Shown here: piece by piece, positions 9,612-19,492 of the stretch | Layout: every line of letters begins with the position of its first letter | How positions within the stretch are numbered: position 1 is the first letter of the stretch | Source of the DNA: Bacteroidales bacterium | GTDB taxonomy: Bacteria > Bacteroidota > Bacteroidia > Bacteroidales > UBA7960 | Assembly: GCA_012521995.1 (NCBI GenBank) | Contig: JAAYLH010000105.1 | Span: 1 to 64,000 of the forward strand | Direction of reading: 5' to 3' | Length of the DNA stretch: 64,000 nt | The notes under the pieces: model-generated | What the model was told of the DNA's origin: nothing | Database searches by the model: none | The model's input: only the letters and a program-made list of their open reading frames with translations | Translations under genes and position numbers: made by a program

Positions 9612-12593
9612 TTAATTTTCAAACCGGCCGCACAAGGCCTGGAAAGGACAATACTTGCAGTTGTCCTCATTTTCCGTTTGGGAAAAAGCTTCCGTGGGGT
9701 CCAGAATCCTTTGAACCAGGGATTCCAGCCGTGACTGGAAAGCTTCTTCAGGATCGGTTCCTTCCGCAAGGATTCTGGGATCCACTTCTGACCGGAGGAA
9801 TCCTGACTTCAGATTGCGCAAGGAGAAGATGCCTGATTCAACAGAATCAGCCTCTGGGTGAGCCTGTTTATAAAGCCAGGCATAGGCCTGTACCTGGAAG
9901 GCTTTTTCATATTTGGTATCCTCGGTCAGGGCATCAAAATCCTTGATCTTCAACTCATAGGGCTGGACTTTCCCCGTTTTGTAATCCACCACCCGCACGG
10001 TGTCACCCAGTTTGTCCAGGCGGTCGGTTTTGCCTTTAATATTCACGGTAATAGGTGCTCCGTTCACGTTTACAGTTAGGGTACCCGTAAGGATTACTTC
10101 GTTCCCCAGCAAGGTCAAATAGCGTCCATGCTGAATGTCCTTTTCAATGATGGCGGCTTCGGTTTTCAGGAAGTTTTCGATATGCCTTTTGGCGAGGCTG
10201 AACAGTAAAAGATTTTTTCCGCTGGTGATCTCCCCTTCAGGGTAGTATTCGCGAAAGCGGCGGATGGTCAGGGGTTCGACCTGGTCGCGCATGGCCGACA
10301 AATGCCTGGGATGGAGCACTTGGCCGATGAAGGGGTTGTACAGGTCTTCCAGTACGCCGTGGACGACATTCCCAAGGGTGCTGGCGTCGATGGTCTCTTC
10401 AACCTCTTCCACTTCCCTGAGGCGGGCTACCTTTTCGAGGTAGAACTTCAGGGAGCATCGGATGAAAGTGTTTAGCGAAGAGGGAGAGAGCCCGTTGGAT
10501 GCCATCTGGCTCAGTCGCTCGATGATCTCGGGTGTTTTCGGAATGTTGATCTCCTGGGCTCCCGTCTTAATAGAGGGGCTGAGGCTGATCAGCTGGTTGT
10601 GGATATGGATCTTGGGATTGAACTTTGGAAGCTCGTGTTCCAGTTGGGTAATGAAGCGGCTTTTCTCGCTGCTCCCCATCCCATCCGACTCGGTGTCGTG
10701 GATCAGGTATATCTTCTGGGCCCGCTGCAGCAAACGGTAGAAATGATAGGCATACACCGAGTCCTTGTCGGAATGCACCTGCAGGCCGTATTTTCGTCTG
10801 ACCTCATAAGGGATAAAGGAATTGTTTGATTTTCCCTTGGGCAAAACATCTTCGTTTGCCGACAAGAGGATGATATTCTTGAAGTCGAGGTTTCGGGTTT
10901 CGAGCATCCCCATCACCTGCAATCCTTCGACGGGTTCGCCCGAAAAGGCCATACGGGTCTCCAATGCCGAAAGCCTTATGATCTGCCATAAGGTGCGGGT
11001 GTTGTTAACTGATTCGCCGTTTGTCAGAATGGTTTCAAGGCGTGCGAAGATCTTACCGAAATAATACAGGGCCTCAAAATCCATGAAGAACGGACTTTGC
11101 TGAAGGCTGCCGAAGGCCTCGCCTGCCTTGTTGCGGAAAGCCTTTTCAAGCCGGTCGCTGAGGCTGCGCAAGGTGGGAATGATGCCGTTGAAGCCCTCTG
11201 TCCAGTCCTGAGAGAGGAAATGAAAGGCTTCCTGAAATCCCTCGTCAACTCCAACGAGCCCGGTAAGCTCCTCAAAGCTGTAGAACACCTTGTTTGAGAA
11301 GCTGATCCTTTGAAACAACTGATCCAGCCTGGTCTGGCCCTGGCGGGTATCCCAAAGGAGGGCTGTGCAGGTGTTGGAAAAGAATCGGAGCAGGTCCTTG
11401 TAGTAGAATGATGGGGTTTTTCCCTGTGCGTGTGCATTCAGCCTGTCAGCCGTAAGGTAGAGCTGGAACAGGGCTTCAAAAAACCCGTAAAGATTGGTCT
11501 TTACCAGGGGGTAGCCCATGGTGATGTTTATGGCGCTGGCCTTTTCGGGCAGAGCATTCAGCACGGGCACCAATAGATTTTCATTGGCCAGCACCACAGC
11601 CGTTTGTTCATTCATGGCCAGGTCTGAATCTTGTTCAAGGATATTCCCGGCCAGTTGTGCCTGGTTGACCTGGCGCGCGATGCCCATCACCCTGATTTCC
11701 TTGGCTGAGGTAAAAAAGGAAGGCTTTTCCTTGTCGAGGGGAATGTCCCATTTTTTTCTGTATTTCCTTATGAAAAAGCCTGCTTCATGGCTTGGGTTTC
11801 CTTCATAATACGGGTCGGAGTCGCTCAGTATCTCGGCCATGCCGGCCTTTGCCAGGCTGTTGATAATAATTTCCTCGGCATGATTGAGGGCATTGAAGCC
11901 TGCGAAAATAACCTTTTCCCAGGGCAGGATGCCGGGATTTTCGTTAAGCCGGTTTGCGGCCTTCCTGTATGACATTCCCTGGTAGGCTAGGTTTTGCTTG
12001 TCGAGGAAAGCAGTCAGGGCTTTGTGGTAAGTGTTAAATTTCTTAAAGAATGAAAGGTAATTCTTTTGAAAAGCATTCAATTCTTCCCCGTCAGGGTTCC
12101 AGGTTTCGATGTATTTAATATCCTGGAGGTATTCGAATAGGAGTTCTGGTTTTTCGAGTGTCGAATCGATCTCATCAAAGTCTCTGAGCAAAACGCTGCC
12201 CCAGCGCAGGAAGTCTTCTACGGGGTCGGCCTTATTCCCCTCGATGTTGCGGTACACGCCATAGAAGTGAAACATCAGGCTGAGGTTGTCAACCACCTGG
12301 TAGCCACTGATGCGGTTCACGAAGTCTTCGATGCTCAGGAAAGAGGGAGACCATGTAGGTTTTGTGACTTTTCTGGAGATGTGTTTGCGCAGGAAAAGCC
12401 CTGCCCTGCGGTTGGGGGTAACGAGGCAAATCTCCCCGCTGCGGTCAGTATATTGCTCCAGTATATGAACGGCTATTTCTTCAAGGAAAGGCTGCATGGG
12501 CATACGGAATGTTTCAAATAAAGATGGGAATTTACGCAGTTTTCCCGAAACATTTCCCGAAAAGGGGAAGAAATATTTTCCGAAAGGGATCAA
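9612..12593 (-). CDS. AddB-like PD-(D/E)XK nuclease-family protein
   Basis: RecB-type nuclease motif (VRVVDYKTGK) and Fe-S cysteines (C-SLKFYLEK...CKYCPFQALC); true start may be 12503. Confidence 0.8.
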   Translation of the reverse strand: MIPFGKYFFPFSGNVSGKLRKFPSLFETFRMPMQPFLEEIAVHILEQYTDRSGEICLVTPNRRAGLFLRKHISRKVTKPTWSPSFLSIEDFVNRISGYQVVDNLSLMFHFYGVYRNIEGNKADPVEDFLRWGSVLLRDFDEIDSTLEKPELLFEYLQDIKYIETWNPDGEELNAFQKNYLSFFKKFNTYHKALTAFLDKQNLAYQGMSYRKAANRLNENPGILPWEKVIFAGFNALNHAEEIIINSLAKAGMAEILSDSDPYYEGNPSHEAGFFIRKYRKKWDIPLDKEKPSFFTSAKEIRVMGIARQVNQAQLAGNILEQDSDLAMNEQTAVVLANENLLVPVLNALPEKASAINITMGYPLVKTNLYGFFEALFQLYLTADRLNAHAQGKTPSFYYKDLLRFFSNTCTALLWDTRQGQTRLDQLFQRISFSNKVFYSFEELTGLVGVDEGFQEAFHFLSQDWTEGFNGIIPTLRSLSDRLEKAFRNKAGEAFGSLQQSPFFMDFEALYYFGKIFARLETILTNGESVNNTRTLWQIIRLSALETRMAFSGEPVEGLQVMGMLETRNLDFKNIILLSANEDVLPKGKSNNSFIPYEVRRKYGLQVHSDKDSVYAYHFYRLLQRAQKIYLIHDTESDGMGSSEKSRFITQLEHELPKFNPKIHIHNQLISLSPSIKTGAQEINIPKTPEIIERLSQMASNGLSPSSLNTFIRCSLKFYLEKVARLREVEEVEETIDASTLGNVVHGVLEDLYNPFIGQVLHPRHLSAMRDQVEPLTIRRFREYYPEGEITSGKNLLLFSLAKRHIENFLKTEAAIIEKDIQHGRYLTLLGNEVILTGTLTVNVNGAPITVNIKGKTDRLDKLGDTVRVVDYKTGKVQPYELKIKDFDALTEDTKYEKAFQVQAYAWLYKQAHPEADSVESGIFSLRNLKSGFLRSEVDPRILAEGTDPEEAFQSRLESLVQRILDPTEAFSQTENEDNCKYCPFQALCGRFEN

Positions 12594-13327
12594 AAAAGGC
12601 CGGGGTGACTTGTCAGCAGATGCCTTGCGTGATCCAGTTTTTTTGGGGTGCCGATATCGGCCCAGAAGTCTGGGTCATGTTCAAAGGAATGGATGTGATA
12701 GTTCTTTGCCAGCCTGAGGTATACCCCGTTGATGGAGAACGCCCCCTGTTCGGTGATCAGGTCAAACAATTCGGGCTGGATGATGTGAATGCCGCTGAAT
12801 GCCAATTGTTCCAAATCCTCTCTGGGGCGCTCATCGCAAAGGATGAGCTCATTGGATTCAGTGTTCTCCCATCCTGAAAGGCTGCCCTTTTTCCAGAGAA
12901 AATAGCGTGCAGTGCTCCTGCGCGTAACGGCCAAGGTTGCAAGGGCTCTTGTCAAGCGGTGGTGGCTGAGCATAGCCCGGATATCAATATTGGAAAGCAC
13001 GTCAACATTGTGAAGGACGATGGGCTCATCCCCCTCGAGCCATTCCCTGGCCTTAACCAACCCCCCTCCTGTATCGAGTAACTTGCTGGTCTCATCCGAA
13101 ATGAAAAACCTTGCGCCGGGATAATCCATATGGTAAATGAACCGGCGCATCTGTTCGGGATGGTGGTGAATGTTAATCACGATGTCGCGGGCTCCTGCAC
13201 GGATCAGCTTTTCCGCAACCCGCTGAAGCATGGTCTTGCCCCCGATTTCCACAAGGGCTTTGGGGGTATGCTCACTAATGGGATGCAGACGCTTTGCGAT
13301 CCCTGCAGCGAAAATCATGGCTTTCAT
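12590..13327 (-). CDS. Sugar-nucleotide nucleotidyltransferase, MurU-like
   Basis: MKAMIFAAGIAKRLHPISEHTPKALVEIGGKTMLQR NTP-transferase signature; paired with the AmgK-like kinase upstream. Confidence 0.85.
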   Translation of the reverse strand: MKAMIFAAGIAKRLHPISEHTPKALVEIGGKTMLQRVAEKLIRAGARDIVINIHHHPEQMRRFIYHMDYPGARFFISDETSKLLDTGGGLVKAREWLEGDEPIVLHNVDVLSNIDIRAMLSHHRLTRALATLAVTRRSTARYFLWKKGSLSGWENTESNELILCDERPREDLEQLAFSGIHIIQPELFDLITEQGAFSINGVYLRLAKNYHIHSFEHDPDFWADIGTPKKLDHARHLLTSHPGLF

Positions 13328-13356
13328 TACAAGGCCTCTTAAATCATCCTAAACAA

Positions 13357-13479
13357 TCATACTTCACCGGGCTTGCAAAGATGCTTTTCCATGGCAGCGG
13401 TAAGGCCGCACTTCCTGCAACTATATTTTTTCTTTTTTGGTTTCTCTACATTGCCCTTGCAGCGCTTCTTTTTCCCCAT
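13357..13479 (-). CDS. Conserved-looking 40-aa zinc-ribbon-like small protein
   Basis: Reverse-strand ORF MGKKKRCKGNVEKPKKKKYSCRKCGLTAAMEKHLCKPGEV*, Lys-rich with CRKCG and a third downstream Cys; below the 60-aa cutoff of the ORF track. Confidence 0.65.
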   Translation of the reverse strand: MGKKKRCKGNVEKPKKKKYSCRKCGLTAAMEKHLCKPGEV

Positions 13480-13616
13480 GGATTGACGGAATAGGATTTG
13501 ACTTTTATGAATGATGAATAAAGTTAACAATAATTCTGCTAAATATTCAAACAGATTTCATGCTAATAACAGGAATTGTATGAAGGTTAAACTTTGCTAT
13601 TAAGGCCTTGACGACA

Positions 13617-15080
13617 TTAGTGTTCCTTTGGCCAGTTGTGGGCTTCTTGGTGTTTCAGGTCGATCTTCACCTCAAATTCTTTTCCCAGGTGTTTGGCAAG
13701 CTTTTCCGCGCAGTACACGGATCTGTGTTGCCCGCCAGTGCAGCCAAAGCTGATCATCAGGTTAGAGAAACCCCGCTCAATATAGTTTTTAACGGCGTTT
13801 TGAGTGATATTCCTGACGCTGCCCAGGAAATCAATCACGCTGTCTTCCTTTTGCAGATATTCGATGACTGGTTGGTCGAGCCCTGTATGTTCCATAAACT
13901 TGCGCTCTCTTCCAGGATTTGGCAGGGCGCGGCAGTCAAAGACAAATCCTCCGCCGTTGCCCCATTCATCCGCGGGAATCCCGTTCTTGTAAGAGAAACT
14001 GCGGATGTGAAGGGTTAGGCCTTTTGGGGGCTGGGGAAGGATATCGGAAGGGGCTGTATGGGCCATTTTTTCGATCAGGCTGCTCAGGTGTGGCGTGATC
14101 TTTGGCAGGTAATCCATCTCGGCAAGCCATCGCAGGTTTTTCAGGGCATAGGGCACGCTTTGCAGGAAAAGGGCTTTTTTCTCGACCCCGCCCCTGAAAC
14201 CATAGCTTCCCAGTGCCTGCAGGATACGCATCACGGCGAAGTCGTAAAAGTTTTCCTTGAAAAGCCCTTCGTCGATGGGAACCCATTTCTGCAGGCTTTC
14301 AATATAATAATTAAGCAGCACCTGGCGCTGTTCGAAGGGGATGTTGGCTTTGGCATCGAATAACAGGGAGGCCACGTCGTATTGCAGTGCCCCCTGTCGT
14401 CCGCCTTGGTAGTCAATGAAGTAAGGCTCTTGGTCCACGATCATGATATTCCTCGACTGGAAGTCACGATAAAGGAAGAAATCGGAAGGCACATTGACCA
14501 GGTGCTGGGTGAAGCGTTCAAAATCATCCTCCAGTTTCTGCTCATCAAAGCCGATTCCACTGATCTTCAGAAAGTAATATTTAAAATAGTTGAGGTCCCA
14601 CATCATCGAGTGCCTGTCAAAAGCGTGCCTGGGGTAGCAAATGTTAAAGTCCAGGTCTTGCTTCCCCTTCACCTGGAATGCGGGGAGCCAGTCCAGGGTC
14701 TTGCGGTACAGGTTCATGGTTTGGGTATTGAAAGTTTTCACCGCAGGGTCATGGGGCAAGAGGGAGAACAAGGTGGTATCGCCCAGGTCAGAGACCAGGT
14801 AGCAAAGGCCGTCGGCATCGCGGGCATAGACCTTCGGAACAGGTAATCCCAGGGCGAGGAAGTGCTCACTCAGGGTAAGAAAGGCATTGTTCTCGCGGAT
14901 ATCAGGATTAAAGGCTCCGATGCAGGTCTTGTCCTGGTAGAAAATACGAAAGTACTTCCTGTTGGAGCCGGAAGGAGCCAACGGAGATATGGCATCGGGT
15001 TTCTGGTGTTGCCACGATTCAAAAAGTTTGGTGATCGCCTGATCAATATTCCATTGCATATCGGGAGAATTTAACCCCAA
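13617..15080 (-). CDS. Fusion: aminoglycoside-phosphotransferase-like (AmgK-type) sugar kinase + RapZ C-terminal domain
   Basis: N-term SGSNRKYFRIF...FLYRDFQSRNIMIV...FIDYQGG kinase motifs; C-term GGGFVFDCRALPNPGR...SFGCTGGQHRSVYCAEKLA as in RapZ/YvcJ C-terminal domain. Confidence 0.85.
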   Translation of the reverse strand: MGLNSPDMQWNIDQAITKLFESWQHQKPDAISPLAPSGSNRKYFRIFYQDKTCIGAFNPDIRENNAFLTLSEHFLALGLPVPKVYARDADGLCYLVSDLGDTTLFSLLPHDPAVKTFNTQTMNLYRKTLDWLPAFQVKGKQDLDFNICYPRHAFDRHSMMWDLNYFKYYFLKISGIGFDEQKLEDDFERFTQHLVNVPSDFFLYRDFQSRNIMIVDQEPYFIDYQGGRQGALQYDVASLLFDAKANIPFEQRQVLLNYYIESLQKWVPIDEGLFKENFYDFAVMRILQALGSYGFRGGVEKKALFLQSVPYALKNLRWLAEMDYLPKITPHLSSLIEKMAHTAPSDILPQPPKGLTLHIRSFSYKNGIPADEWGNGGGFVFDCRALPNPGRERKFMEHTGLDQPVIEYLQKEDSVIDFLGSVRNITQNAVKNYIERGFSNLMISFGCTGGQHRSVYCAEKLAKHLGKEFEVKIDLKHQEAHNWPKEH

Positions 15081-15206
15081 AATTACATTTTTTTGACCCT
15101 TTGTCTGAGATAAATTCTCGCCTTAAGGCTTATTATTGGTATTCTTTTGAGAAATCCACTAAATTTGTTGCTGGACAACTCAATTAAAAACTTTAAATAA
15201 AATAAT

Positions 15207-15713
15207 ATGGAAAGCAATAAGGTTACTGACATCCTGAAACAGGCGATCATTATGGAAAACCGGGGTAAATCTTTGTATGCCAAGGTAGCTGAGACAACAA
15301 GCAGTGAAGAGGTTCGTAAGATCTTTGATATTATGGCAAAGGAAGAACAGATGCACATTGATTTTCTGAGTAAGCAGTTTGCAAACTATAAGAAAAGCGG
15401 GAAATTTGACAAGCTTACCCTGGAGGAGGCTTCAGGTGAGGATGCCATCGCCAATTTGATCCTTTCCGACAAGATCAAGAAGGACATTTCGGGCTCAGGC
15501 TTTGAGGCCGCTGCCATTTCTGCCGCCATTGACATGGAAACAAAATCCATTGAGGTTTACCAGGCAAGGGCAAAGGAAGCTGCTGATCCCAATGAAAAAG
15601 AATTGTACCAATGGCTTGCCGATTGGGAAAAGGGACATCACAAAATGCTTATTGATCTCAATAAGGAGTTGACCGAAAAGGTATGGTATGACAATAACTT
15701 TTGGCCTTTTTAG
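15207..15713 (+). CDS. Ferritin-like / rubrerythrin-type family protein
   Basis: IIMENRGKSLYAKVAE...IFDIMAKEEQMHIDFL...AIDMETKSIEVYQARAKEA...WEKGHHKML Glu/His four-helix pattern. Confidence 0.85.
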   Translation: MESNKVTDILKQAIIMENRGKSLYAKVAETTSSEEVRKIFDIMAKEEQMHIDFLSKQFANYKKSGKFDKLTLEEASGEDAIANLILSDKIKKDISGSGFEAAAISAAIDMETKSIEVYQARAKEAADPNEKELYQWLADWEKGHHKMLIDLNKELTEKVWYDNNFWPF

Positions 15714-15733
15714 AAAGCCTTTAAGGAACTCAT

Positions 15734-15784
15734 AAGCCGCAATCCTTGGTGCATGGTCAGCAGTAAGGTTGCGGCTTTTTTTTT
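15734..15784 (+). terminator. Rho-independent terminator
   Basis: AAGCCGCAA...TTGCGGCTT followed by a T run. Confidence 0.75.
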
Positions 15785-15869
15785 GCAGGAAAAGAATGGG
15801 AAACTATTCCTAAATTTGATGGACTATATGAGGTATTCCCACGGGAGTCCCCTTGAAAAGCAAAAATAT

Positions 15870-16580
15870 ATGCCAATAGACCAGGAACACCTGATCAGCC
15901 GAATTTTATTTGAGGATAACCACTTAATAGTGGTGAACAAGATGCCTTCCGAGATTGTGCAGGGGGATAAAACAGGCGATCAGCCACTTGTAGAGGCTGT
16001 GAAAGAATATATAGCCCAAAAATACCAGAAGCCTGGCAAGGTGTTCCTTGGGGTGGTGCACCGCATTGACAGGCCTACCAGCGGGCTGGTGATTTTTGCC
16101 CGCACCTCAAAAGCCCTGGCCCGCCTGAATGAGATGCTGAAGAATCGCGATATCTCAAAGAAGTACTGGGCAGTGGTGAAAAATGCCCCCTCTGAAATGG
16201 AGGGCAGGCTGACGCATTACCTCAGGAAAAACGAGAAACAGAACAAATCTTATGTGGTCAATCCTGAGGCACCCGGAGCCAAAAAGGCGGAGTTGTTGTT
16301 TAAGGTGCTGACCCGGGGCGATCATTATACTTTGGTAGAGTTGGAGCTCCTTACTGGAAGACATCACCAGATCAGGGCCCAGTTTGCGGCCCTCGGATGC
16401 CCCATAAAAGGCGATCTGAAGTACGGGGCTGATCGCAGCAACCCCGATGGCAGCATTCATTTGCACGCAAGGGAGCTTTGCTTTGTTCACCCTGTTAAAA
16501 AGGAAAGGATCAGTTTATCTGCTCCTGTGCCTGAGGAGGGGCTCTGGCAGTTTTTTGAGAAGAGCATGCAAGGGCAATAA
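15870..16580 (+). CDS. RluA/RluD-family RNA pseudouridine synthase
   Basis: VVHRIDRPTSGLVIFARTSKALARLNEML; LLTGRHHQIRAQFAALGCPIKGDLKYGA. Start set to internal Met. Confidence 0.93.
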   Translation: MPIDQEHLISRILFEDNHLIVVNKMPSEIVQGDKTGDQPLVEAVKEYIAQKYQKPGKVFLGVVHRIDRPTSGLVIFARTSKALARLNEMLKNRDISKKYWAVVKNAPSEMEGRLTHYLRKNEKQNKSYVVNPEAPGAKKAELLFKVLTRGDHYTLVELELLTGRHHQIRAQFAALGCPIKGDLKYGADRSNPDGSIHLHARELCFVHPVKKERISLSAPVPEEGLWQFFEKSMQGQ

Positions 16581-19492
16581 TGTTTTCTGAAATCAAGGAG
16601 GATGCTACCATGTTAACAACCACCTTAAAAACATTGTTTTTTGGTTTTCTTCTGGCGTTGTTGCCTGTCCTAGGTTTTGGACAGTATTATATCTGGGGTC
16701 AGGACCCTGGTTCCCTGAAGTGGAAGCAGATTCGGACGGAGCATTTCCATGTCATTTTTTCTGAGGGCTATGAAGCGCAGGGTAGCTATGTAGCGGATGT
16801 GCTGGAGCTCACCTATGAGCTGGGTTCCCTTAGTCTTGGCCATCGCCCCCGAAAGGTCCCCGTAATCATTCACAATCAGACTGTGGTGTCCAATGGTTTT
16901 GTTTCCTGGGCCCCGCGGCGGCTGGAGATCTTTTCCAATCCCCCTCAAAACAATTACGCCCATGATTGGCTCGAGCAATTGGCAGTACATGAGTTCAGGC
17001 ATGTGGTGCAGGTGGACAAGCTTAACCAGGGCGTTACACATTATCTTTCCTTTCTGCTGGGCGAACAGGCGCCCGGGGCTGTATTCGGGCTTTTTGTGCC
17101 CATGTGGTTTGCTGAGGGCGATGCCGTTGCAGTTGAGACAGGGCTTTCCAACAGCGGGCGCGGAAGTATGCCCTCCTTTGAGCAGGGCCTTCGGGCACAG
17201 GTGCTGGAGAAGGGTATGTATTCTTTCGAGAAGGCTTTCTTTGGCTCGTTTAAGGATTATGTGCCCAATTATTACGAGTTGGGCTATCAGATGGTTGCTG
17301 CCGGAAGGCTTCAATATGGGTCTGATATCTGGGAAAAAGTGATGACCGATGTGGGCCGAAAACCCATTCCCCTCTTTCCTTTTTCCAGGAGTTTACAGAA
17401 ACACGCAGGGGTGAGCGAACAACAGCATTACAGGCAGACCTTTGAAAGTCTTGATTCGGCCTGGAGGGAGCAGGACCGCCGGATAAACCCTGCTTCAATG
17501 GAGGTTATCACTCAGCCCAATTCTCTTTATACCGATTACCGTTATCCCTCCTTTGTCAACGATACCCTTTTGGTTGCCCTAAAGACTGGTCTTGAGGAGA
17601 TCCCCCGGGTGATAAGCATTGATCAGCAAGGACAGGAACAAACCCTCTTCAGGCCTGGGTTGGTCAATACGCATGGCTTTTCGGCGGGCGGCGGAAAAGT
17701 CGTATGGACTGAACAACGCACTGACCCCCGCTGGGAACACCGCTCTTGGTCGGAAGTTCACGTTTATGATTTAGAAAGCGGCAAGCGAAGCAGGCTTACC
17801 CGCAGGACCCGTTTCTTTGCCCCCTCCATCTCCTTTGATGGTGAAAAGATTGTGGTGACAGAGGTTAGCGAAAGAAATGAATATGCCCTAGTGGTGCTGG
17901 ATGCGCAAAGCGGACAGGAGGTCGGCCGCCTGACAACCCCTGCCAATGAATTCCTGATGACGCCTGCATGGCATCCCGATAATCGAACACTGATAGCGGT
18001 TGCACTGGATGAAACAGGGAAAAGGATCGTTACTGGTGATATGAAAACAGGCGATTTCAGTACAGTGTTTCATGCAGGATATGAAGAAATTTCCCGCCCC
18101 TCATTTACTGAAAAAGGGGAGATCTTGTTTACGGGTGCTTTCTCGGGACTTGAAGGCATTTATTGGTTAAACACGAAAACCGGTGACCTTGCCCAGGTTG
18201 TTTCTTCAAAGTATGGTGCCAGGGATGCGGTGGTTCAACCGGGTAAACAAAAACTGTTATGGTCAGAATACACGGCTGAGGGTTATGTAATTGCAAGGGG
18301 AATTAACAAGGAGCACGAGGATATGGTCCCGCTGGAAAGGGTGGAGAACCATTCGCTTAAGTTGCATGCCGCCATCAGGGAACAGGAGGGAGGCCTGGTG
18401 ACTCGCTCAAATGTTGGCAGACAGGTAAGGGACATCAAGCCTTATTATAAATTTCCGAATCTATTTAACCTGCATTCCTGGTCTCCGGCTTATATTGATG
18501 CGGGAAATATTGAGGTTAGGCCGGGGGTAGCTTTGTACTTCCAGGATGACCTCAGCACATCAGTGGCCGTCCTGGGGTATGACTACGACCTGAATGAAGA
18601 GGTGGGTACCTATTCTCTTGATTACAGTTACCAGGGCTGGTATCCCGTGGTGAACCTCTATGCGGGAACGGGGCTTAGGCCGGCAAGTTACAGGCAGGGT
18701 GACAATATTTTTCCTTTCTTCTTCAGGGAAAGCGCACTGAAGGCCGGTCTTAGTCTACCGCTGACCTTCAGAAACTATGAATGGTATTATGGGATAAATC
18801 CCTCGGTAAGGCTTGCCTTTACCAAGGCAGGGCCTTCAAAAGACAGCCCCGATTTCTTACGCCGAAATGACATGCACTCGATGGAGTATCGTTTTTATGC
18901 CTATCGCCAGCAAAGATCAGTGGCAAGGGACATCAGACCCCGCTGGGCGCATACCATCGATGTCAATTACCGCCACACCCCCTTTTCAGGAACAAATATG
19001 GGCAGCGTTTTTTCGGCAAGGGTTACAGGGTTCTTCCCTGGTGTTATGCGGCACCATTCACTCAAGCTTTCCGCTGCCTGGCAGGAACACCAATCGGGAA
19101 CAAGGGTAGAGCAAACCATCAACTACAGCTTCCCCAATCTGATCAGCTACCCCCGTGGGTTATCAGGACAGCGTCACGATCGGGTGGCCTTGCTTTCGGC
19201 CGACTATGCCTTGCCCCTAATATATCCCGATTTAAATATCCCCTACTTTGTTTACCTCAAACGAATCAGGGCCAACCTCTTTTTTGACCGCGCCTTTACT
19301 GAAACCACAATCCGGCCGGAGAGTGGAGACCCTTATTTATCCAAGGTTAACCTAAACTCTTTTGGGGTCGATCTGATCGGAGATATGCATTTCTTCAGGT
19401 TTATCCAACCCATTGACCTTGGCGTAAGGATGTATCACCTCCCCGAGTTGGAAGAAACTGGCTTACAGTTGTTGTTTGGGATCAGTTTTTAG
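16580..19492 (+). CDS. Secreted/outer-membrane protein: gluzincin (HEFRH) domain + TolB-like beta-propeller + C-terminal beta-barrel-like region
   Basis: Signal peptide; LAVHEFRHVVQVDKLN + MWFAEGDAVAVE; WD40/TolB-like repeats (FAPSISFDGEKIVVTEVS, LMTPAWHPDNRTLIAV); C-terminus ends in LFGISF. Confidence 0.75.
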   Translation: MFSEIKEDATMLTTTLKTLFFGFLLALLPVLGFGQYYIWGQDPGSLKWKQIRTEHFHVIFSEGYEAQGSYVADVLELTYELGSLSLGHRPRKVPVIIHNQTVVSNGFVSWAPRRLEIFSNPPQNNYAHDWLEQLAVHEFRHVVQVDKLNQGVTHYLSFLLGEQAPGAVFGLFVPMWFAEGDAVAVETGLSNSGRGSMPSFEQGLRAQVLEKGMYSFEKAFFGSFKDYVPNYYELGYQMVAAGRLQYGSDIWEKVMTDVGRKPIPLFPFSRSLQKHAGVSEQQHYRQTFESLDSAWREQDRRINPASMEVITQPNSLYTDYRYPSFVNDTLLVALKTGLEEIPRVISIDQQGQEQTLFRPGLVNTHGFSAGGGKVVWTEQRTDPRWEHRSWSEVHVYDLESGKRSRLTRRTRFFAPSISFDGEKIVVTEVSERNEYALVVLDAQSGQEVGRLTTPANEFLMTPAWHPDNRTLIAVALDETGKRIVTGDMKTGDFSTVFHAGYEEISRPSFTEKGEILFTGAFSGLEGIYWLNTKTGDLAQVVSSKYGARDAVVQPGKQKLLWSEYTAEGYVIARGINKEHEDMVPLERVENHSLKLHAAIREQEGGLVTRSNVGRQVRDIKPYYKFPNLFNLHSWSPAYIDAGNIEVRPGVALYFQDDLSTSVAVLGYDYDLNEEVGTYSLDYSYQGWYPVVNLYAGTGLRPASYRQGDNIFPFFFRESALKAGLSLPLTFRNYEWYYGINPSVRLAFTKAGPSKDSPDFLRRNDMHSMEYRFYAYRQQRSVARDIRPRWAHTIDVNYRHTPFSGTNMGSVFSARVTGFFPGVMRHHSLKLSAAWQEHQSGTRVEQTINYSFPNLISYPRGLSGQRHDRVALLSADYALPLIYPDLNIPYFVYLKRIRANLFFDRAFTETTIRPESGDPYLSKVNLNSFGVDLIGDMHFFRFIQPIDLGVRMYHLPELEETGLQLLFGISF

